The position numbers were made by a program, and so were the translations under genes. Below the pieces are notes generated by a model. It was given only the letters and a program-made list of their open reading frames with translations, was not told the DNA's origin and made no database searches. This document shows positions 61,064 to 64,000 of a stretch of 64,000 nucleotides of DNA, piece after piece (positions within the stretch are counted from its first letter, which is position 1; every line of letters starts with the position of its first letter). The DNA comes from Nitrospirillum amazonense (lineage in GTDB: Bacteria; Pseudomonadota; Alphaproteobacteria; Azospirillales; Azospirillaceae): assembly GCF_007828035.1 (NCBI RefSeq), contig NZ_VITV01000010.1:62001-126000 (forward strand), in the 5' to 3' direction.

Positions 61064-62050
61064 ATGATCATCGTGACCGGCGGCGCCGGCTTCATCGGGT
61101 CCAATCTGGTGGCCGGCCTGGAACAGCGGGGCCTGGGCCCCCTCGTCGTGGTCGATCGGCTGCGCCAGGGGGACAAGTGGCGCAACATCGCCAAGCGCAA
61201 CCTGCATGACTTGGTCACGCCGGAACAGCTGCCGGAATTCCTGGAGCGCCACGGCGACGCGGTAAAGGTCATCTTCCACATGGGCGCCATATCGGCCACC
61301 ACCGAGACGGATGCAGACCGGGTGGTGGAGAACAACTTCCGGCTGACGCTGGACCTTTGGTCGTGGTGCGCCGTCACGGGCGTGCGGCTTATCTACGCCT
61401 CCTCCGCCGCGACATACGGCGACGGCGCCCAGGGATTTGACGATGATTCCTCGGCCGGGGCGCTGGCGCGTCTGCGGCCGCTGAACCCCTATGGTTGGTC
61501 CAAGCACCTGCTGGACCGCCGGGTGCGCGCCGCCCTGGACCAAGGGGCGCCCAGGCCGCCGCAGCATGTGGGCCTGAAGTTCTTCAATGTCTATGGCCCC
61601 AACGAGTACCACAAGGGCGGCATGCGCTCCGTCCCGGCCAAGCTTTATCCCCAGATCACGGGGGGCGAACCGGCCCGGCTGTTCGCCAGCGACCGGGCGG
61701 ACTACGCCGATGGCGGCCAGCTGCGCGACTTCGTCTGGGTGGGCGATACGGTCGATGTCATGCTGTGGCTCTATGACAACCCGGGCGTCAGCGGCCTGTT
61801 CAACCTGGGCACCGGCAAGGCGCGCAGCTGGAACGACCTGGCGCATGCCCTGTTCGCCGCCGCGGGCCTGCCGCCCCGCATCGACTACATCCCCATGCCC
61901 GACCATCTGAAGGGCAAGTACCAGTATTACACCCAGGCGAACATGACCCGCCTGCGCGCCGCCGGCTACGATCGCCCCTTCACCGAGCTGGAGGAAGGCA
62001 TCCGCCGCTACGTCCAGGACCACATGGGGACGGTGGATCCTTATGTGTGA
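61064..62050 (+). CDS. hldD: ADP-L-glycero-D-manno-heptose 6-epimerase, 328 aa
   Basis: An extended SDR with TGGAGFIGSNLVAGL at residues 5-19, FHMGAISATTETDAD, the catalytic Tyr/Lys in NPYGWSKHLLD (near 142) and FFNVYGPNEYHKG, all diagnostic of HldD/RfaD. It epimerises ADP-D-glycero- to ADP-L-glycero-manno-heptose, the donor for inner-core LPS. It follows hldE in the same direction. The ATG at 61064 begins exactly at the Rossmann strand; an upstream frame adds 34 residues without homology. Complete. Confidence 0.95.
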   Translation: MIIVTGGAGFIGSNLVAGLEQRGLGPLVVVDRLRQGDKWRNIAKRNLHDLVTPEQLPEFLERHGDAVKVIFHMGAISATTETDADRVVENNFRLTLDLWSWCAVTGVRLIYASSAATYGDGAQGFDDDSSAGALARLRPLNPYGWSKHLLDRRVRAALDQGAPRPPQHVGLKFFNVYGPNEYHKGGMRSVPAKLYPQITGGEPARLFASDRADYADGGQLRDFVWVGDTVDVMLWLYDNPGVSGLFNLGTGKARSWNDLAHALFAAAGLPPRIDYIPMPDHLKGKYQYYTQANMTRLRAAGYDRPFTELEEGIRRYVQDHMGTVDPYV

Positions 62051-62070
62051 CGGCTTCGGCTCGCGCTGGT

Positions 62071-63012
62071 TCAGTTCCCCAACTTCTGCAGCCAGTTGAT
62101 CACCGCCGCCTCCAGCGCGATACGGTGGTCGGACCAGCCATGGTCGGTGGCGGCGTGGGCGGTGCTGATCCGGGTGCCGCCGTGGGCGCGGATGCCGGCC
62201 ACCAGGGCGTCGGTGTGGCTGGCCAGCCCGTCGTCGGATGTCAGGGCCAGCAGGGGCGTGTCCGTGAGGCGGGCGGTCAGCGGGGCGGTGGCGAAGGCGT
62301 CGGCATGGCTCTCGATGTCCTTGGCCATGCTTTCCGGCGTGACACCGGCCAGCGACTCGCGATTGTCGGCGGCCAGCGCCACCAGCTTGTCATGGGGCAG
62401 GTGGGCGATGACGCCAATGTCCCCCATGGAAATCAGGATCAGACCGGCCAGCTTGCCATCCTTGGCCGCGGCATGGGCGGCCGTCCAGGCGCCCATGCTG
62501 TGTCCGGCGATGACCAGGCGCCCGATATCGACACCCAGTTCCTGCGCATGGGCCGGATCGCGCAGGTAGGCCAGGGCCGCCGCTGCGTCCTCCGGATTGT
62601 TGGCGAAGCGGAAGCTGCCGGGGCTGCCCCAGGATCCGCGATAGTTCATGGTCACCACGTTCCAGCCGGCGCGGCGCACCGCCTGGGCCAGGTCCAGGTT
62701 CTTCTCGTTGCCCGGCAGGCCGTGCAGCAACAGCAGGGTGGGGTGGGGTCCGGCACCCGCCGCCAGATAGGCGACGCCGTTGATCTCCACCGGATGGCCG
62801 GTGCGGCCGCCGGTGGGGATGTGCAGCACCGCCATGCGGGCGGGGTGCTGGGAATCGGGGGCGGGATCGGTGCCGACGGCGGCCGGGATGGTCTGCGCCG
62901 CCAGGTTGATGTCGCCGGCTGGCGCTGTGGCACCCGCGACGGTTCCGGTCGCGACGGACAGCGCGCAAAAGGCCACGGCCAGGGCGGCGGTGGCAAGCGG
63001 ATGCCTACGCAT
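62071..63012 (-). CDS. Secreted alpha/beta hydrolase, 313 aa
   Basis: A signal peptide (LATAALAVAFCALSVATGTVAGA) precedes an alpha/beta-hydrolase fold: LLLLHGLPGNEKN as the oxyanion region, the nucleophile elbow GHSMGAW near residue 170, and a His in DHGWSDHR at the end, completing a Ser-Asp-His triad with TSDDG. Short inserts are typical of dienelactone hydrolase/prolyl oligopeptidase-like esterases. The natural substrate is unknown. The start ATG at 63012 gives a normal signal peptide. About 90 nt upstream is the terminator of the candidate RNA, so that RNA may be its leader. Confidence 0.85.
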   Translation of the reverse strand: MRRHPLATAALAVAFCALSVATGTVAGATAPAGDINLAAQTIPAAVGTDPAPDSQHPARMAVLHIPTGGRTGHPVEINGVAYLAAGAGPHPTLLLLHGLPGNEKNLDLAQAVRRAGWNVVTMNYRGSWGSPGSFRFANNPEDAAAALAYLRDPAHAQELGVDIGRLVIAGHSMGAWTAAHAAAKDGKLAGLILISMGDIGVIAHLPHDKLVALAADNRESLAGVTPESMAKDIESHADAFATAPLTARLTDTPLLALTSDDGLASHTDALVAGIRAHGGTRISTAHAATDHGWSDHRIALEAAVINWLQKLGN

Positions 63013-63104
63013 GATTGTCGAAGTCTCCCAGGTTTTCCCAGCCCGCATCCTGGCGCAGGAAAAGCGTCCAGGGAATCAGGAACTTCGCGCCGGTCCGGAT
63101 GGGG

Positions 63105-63139
63105 ATAAAAAAAGAAGCCGGGGCGACGCGCGCCCCGGC
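63105..63139 (-). terminator. Strong leftward intrinsic terminator
   Basis: Read on the minus strand: a perfect 9-bp stem GCCGGGGCG / CGCCCCGGC (63139-63117), a five-base loop and TTCTTTTTTTAT. It ends a leftward transcript 93 nt before the hydrolase start. No leftward protein gene upstream explains it. Confidence 0.9.
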
Positions 63140-63390
63140 TTGGGGAGATAAGACCCTGGGAACGGGAGGGTTCTCTCAGGGCCATCGGGTAACCCCTGCC
63201 GGACCATGAGCGGGCCTCTGCAGGACTTGCCAGATGCGATGTGCCGACAGGGCCGGCGAAACTCGGGCGATGGGAAAACGGGAAGTGGTGGCCGTCGGGC
63301 CAACCCGCCGCACGCCCAGTGGGCGATGCCGCGTCTTCGGGTGTTTCGTCCCCCATCTTGGTCGATCGATCTCATAGGACCGTTCGCTTG
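63105..63390 (-). ncRNA. Candidate structured RNA or regulatory leader, about 286 nt, class unknown
   Basis: Bounded by a near-consensus sigma70 promoter (63397-63425) and a strong terminator (63105-63139), both leftward. Internal complementarity is visible. CCGAC...GGCC (63298-63291 region) pairs with GGCC...GTCGG (63253-63244 region). Smaller hairpins occur near 63316-63330 (CGCCC/GGGCG) and 63152-63182 (CCTG..GAAC/GTTC..CAGG). It does not match the conserved cores of 4.5S, tmRNA, RNase P, or common riboswitches I know. A 99-codon frame crosses it but runs through the terminator hairpin and has no RBS. It could be a stand-alone sRNA or an attenuated leader of the hydrolase gene. Confidence 0.55.
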
Positions 63391-63396
63391 GGATAA

Positions 63397-63425
63397 ATAA
63401 TATTTATATCCGGCTGTGTCGTCAA
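63397..63425 (-). promoter_or_regulatory. Near-consensus sigma70 promoter, leftward
   Basis: On the minus strand TTGACG (63425-63420) and TATTAT (63402-63397) are separated by exactly 17 nt, each one base from consensus, with an AT-rich -10 region. Predicted start of transcription is near 63390. It is the clearest promoter in the window. Confidence 0.75.
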
Positions 63426-63703
63426 GTGACTTTTGTTAGCGGTAACAAATTTTAATGGCGTTACATGATTGCCCCCTCGCCCCTACCCCGGTAGGTCCCC
63501 CGAGGGCCATGTGCCATTTTTCCCAGGACCGGGGCGTCGCGTTTGCGCATTCTTGCACAGCCGTTTCGCGTACTTGCTACCTATGTCGCCAAGCTCCCCG
63601 CCCGGATAATGGCGATCCGCGCAGGGCCATGCCATGTCTTCAGCGGCACGCGGGTCCTAGGTCCAGCCGGAACCGCACACAGAATAAACAGGAGTGAATC
63701 CCC

Positions 63704-64000
63704 ATGAGCACCACCGCCGCCCCGCTGGCCCCGCAACTGGATTCCTATGCCCTGGCGGCCGAGCTGTCAGGAAAGCACCTGATCGGCGGGCGCCTGGTGC
63801 CCTCGGCCTCGGGCAAGACCTTCGACGTGGTCAACCCGGCCAAGGGTGAGGTCATGGGCCGCGCCGGCTATGGCGAGGCCGCCGACGTGGATGCCGCCGT
63901 GGCCGCTGCCGTCGAGGCGGGCGTACCGTGGAAGGCCCTGCCGGCGCGGGAGCGCGGCCGGCTGGTGGCGGAATGCGGCCGCCTGCTGACCGCCCACACC
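63704..64000 (+). CDS. Aldehyde dehydrogenase, N-terminal fragment (continues beyond window)
   Basis: Only the first 99 residues are visible. After a short leader they read GKHLIGGRLVPSASGKTFDVVNPAKGEVMGRAGYGEAADVDAAV in short segments, the classical N-terminal ALDH pattern (IGG...FDVxNPA...A..DVDAAVxAA). The C-terminal part with catalytic Cys/Glu lies outside the window, so substrate cannot be judged. A good RBS (AGGAG, 9 nt upstream) supports the ATG. It is divergent from the candidate RNA. Confidence 0.9.
   Translation, partial: MSTTAAPLAPQLDSYALAAELSGKHLIGGRLVPSASGKTFDVVNPAKGEVMGRAGYGEAADVDAAVAAAVEAGVPWKALPARERGRLVAECGRLLTAHT

Larger units (their letters stand above)
63013..63703. other. 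Non-coding region before the aldehyde dehydrogenase gene
   Basis: About 690 nt without a supported protein gene. It contains the leftward candidate RNA (63105-63390), its promoter, and then 63426-63703, which should hold the promoter of the aldehyde dehydrogenase gene. That second part has an AT-rich core (63430-63470) but no clear hexamers. Short open frames here lack ribosome sites and family resemblance. Confidence 0.5.

Noticed and set aside
63150-63185. CTGAGA and ACCC segments reminiscent of a TPP riboswitch
   Set aside because: The other conserved TPP core (GAACCTGA and TAATACC-type segments) is missing, and the downstream gene has no thiamine link.
63076-63375. A 99-codon leftward frame inside the candidate RNA
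   Set aside because: It reads through the terminator stem and U-tract, lacks an RBS and has Arg/Pro/Gly-biased composition.

Overview
This window is high-GC DNA with dense operons, frequent stop/start overlaps (ATGA, TGATG, GTGA) and Gram-negative functions: ADP-heptose synthesis for LPS, many signal peptides, and MocR, FadR-GntR and LysR regulators. It also carries an FeS-type photolyase with DUF2256, oxidative sugar catabolism and an RTX protein. Together these suggest a free-living or plant-associated alphaproteobacterium, most likely Rhodospirillales and possibly Azospirillaceae. That placement is from gene content only. I saw no tRNA, rRNA, CRISPR array, insertion sequence or phage gene. 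All gene identities rest on reading motifs, not on database searches.

Layout. (1) 1-8765: a cell-surface glycan block. A six-gene leftward operon encodes a HAD-UbiA fusion, a DprE1-like oxidase, a DprE2-like reductase, an NAD-dependent epimerase, an FAD oxidoreductase and a GtrA protein. Two polytopic GT-C-like membrane proteins lie beside it. This is the gene set that makes and flips polyprenyl-phospho-D-arabinose in mycobacteria. (2) 9303-16968: an RTX-repeat secreted protein behind a leader with two perfect inverted repeats, a protein of unknown function, a 1010-residue double glycosyltransferase, a methyltransferase, a GT4 glycosyltransferase and a secreted Tyr/Gly-rich protein. (3) 16997-30175: a hybrid sensor kinase, a membrane protein, a LysR-AzoR divergent pair with a perfect operator-like palindrome, DUF1810, a multicopper oxidase, an M1 peptidase and a soluble chemoreceptor with duplicated PAS domains. 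(4) 30272-33488: a light-repair operon (photolyase/cryptochrome, DUF2256, FeS photolyase-like protein). (5) 33508-36992: SDR, LysR and MocR genes.

(6) 36995-45467: a De Ley-Doudoroff type sugar-acid island with SDR dehydrogenase, IlvD/Edd dehydratase, KDGal kinase, KDPGal aldolase, Na+/sugar symporter, SMP-30 lactonase, FadR-type regulator and methylglyoxal synthase. It has a candidate promoter overlapped by an operator-like palindrome and a triple-hairpin intercistronic element. (7) 45519-50224: a DUF4142 protein, a three-domain nucleotidyltransferase/HAD/kinase fusion and an M61 peptidase. (8) 50573-59383: a predicted 5-oxoproline operon with XRE-cupin regulator, fused 5-oxoprolinase, DUF969/DUF979 membrane pair, DUF2891, homocysteine methyltransferase family protein and an EamA exporter. 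(9) 59474-62050: hldE and hldD. (10) 62071-64000: a secreted alpha/beta hydrolase, a leftward candidate structured RNA with its own sigma70-like promoter and strong terminator, and the start of an aldehyde dehydrogenase gene.

The strongest candidates for new biology are the arabinose-donor operon outside Actinobacteria, the unassigned RNA near 63.1-63.4 kb, the three-domain HAD fusion, and the DUF969/DUF979/DUF2891 set beside 5-oxoprolinase.
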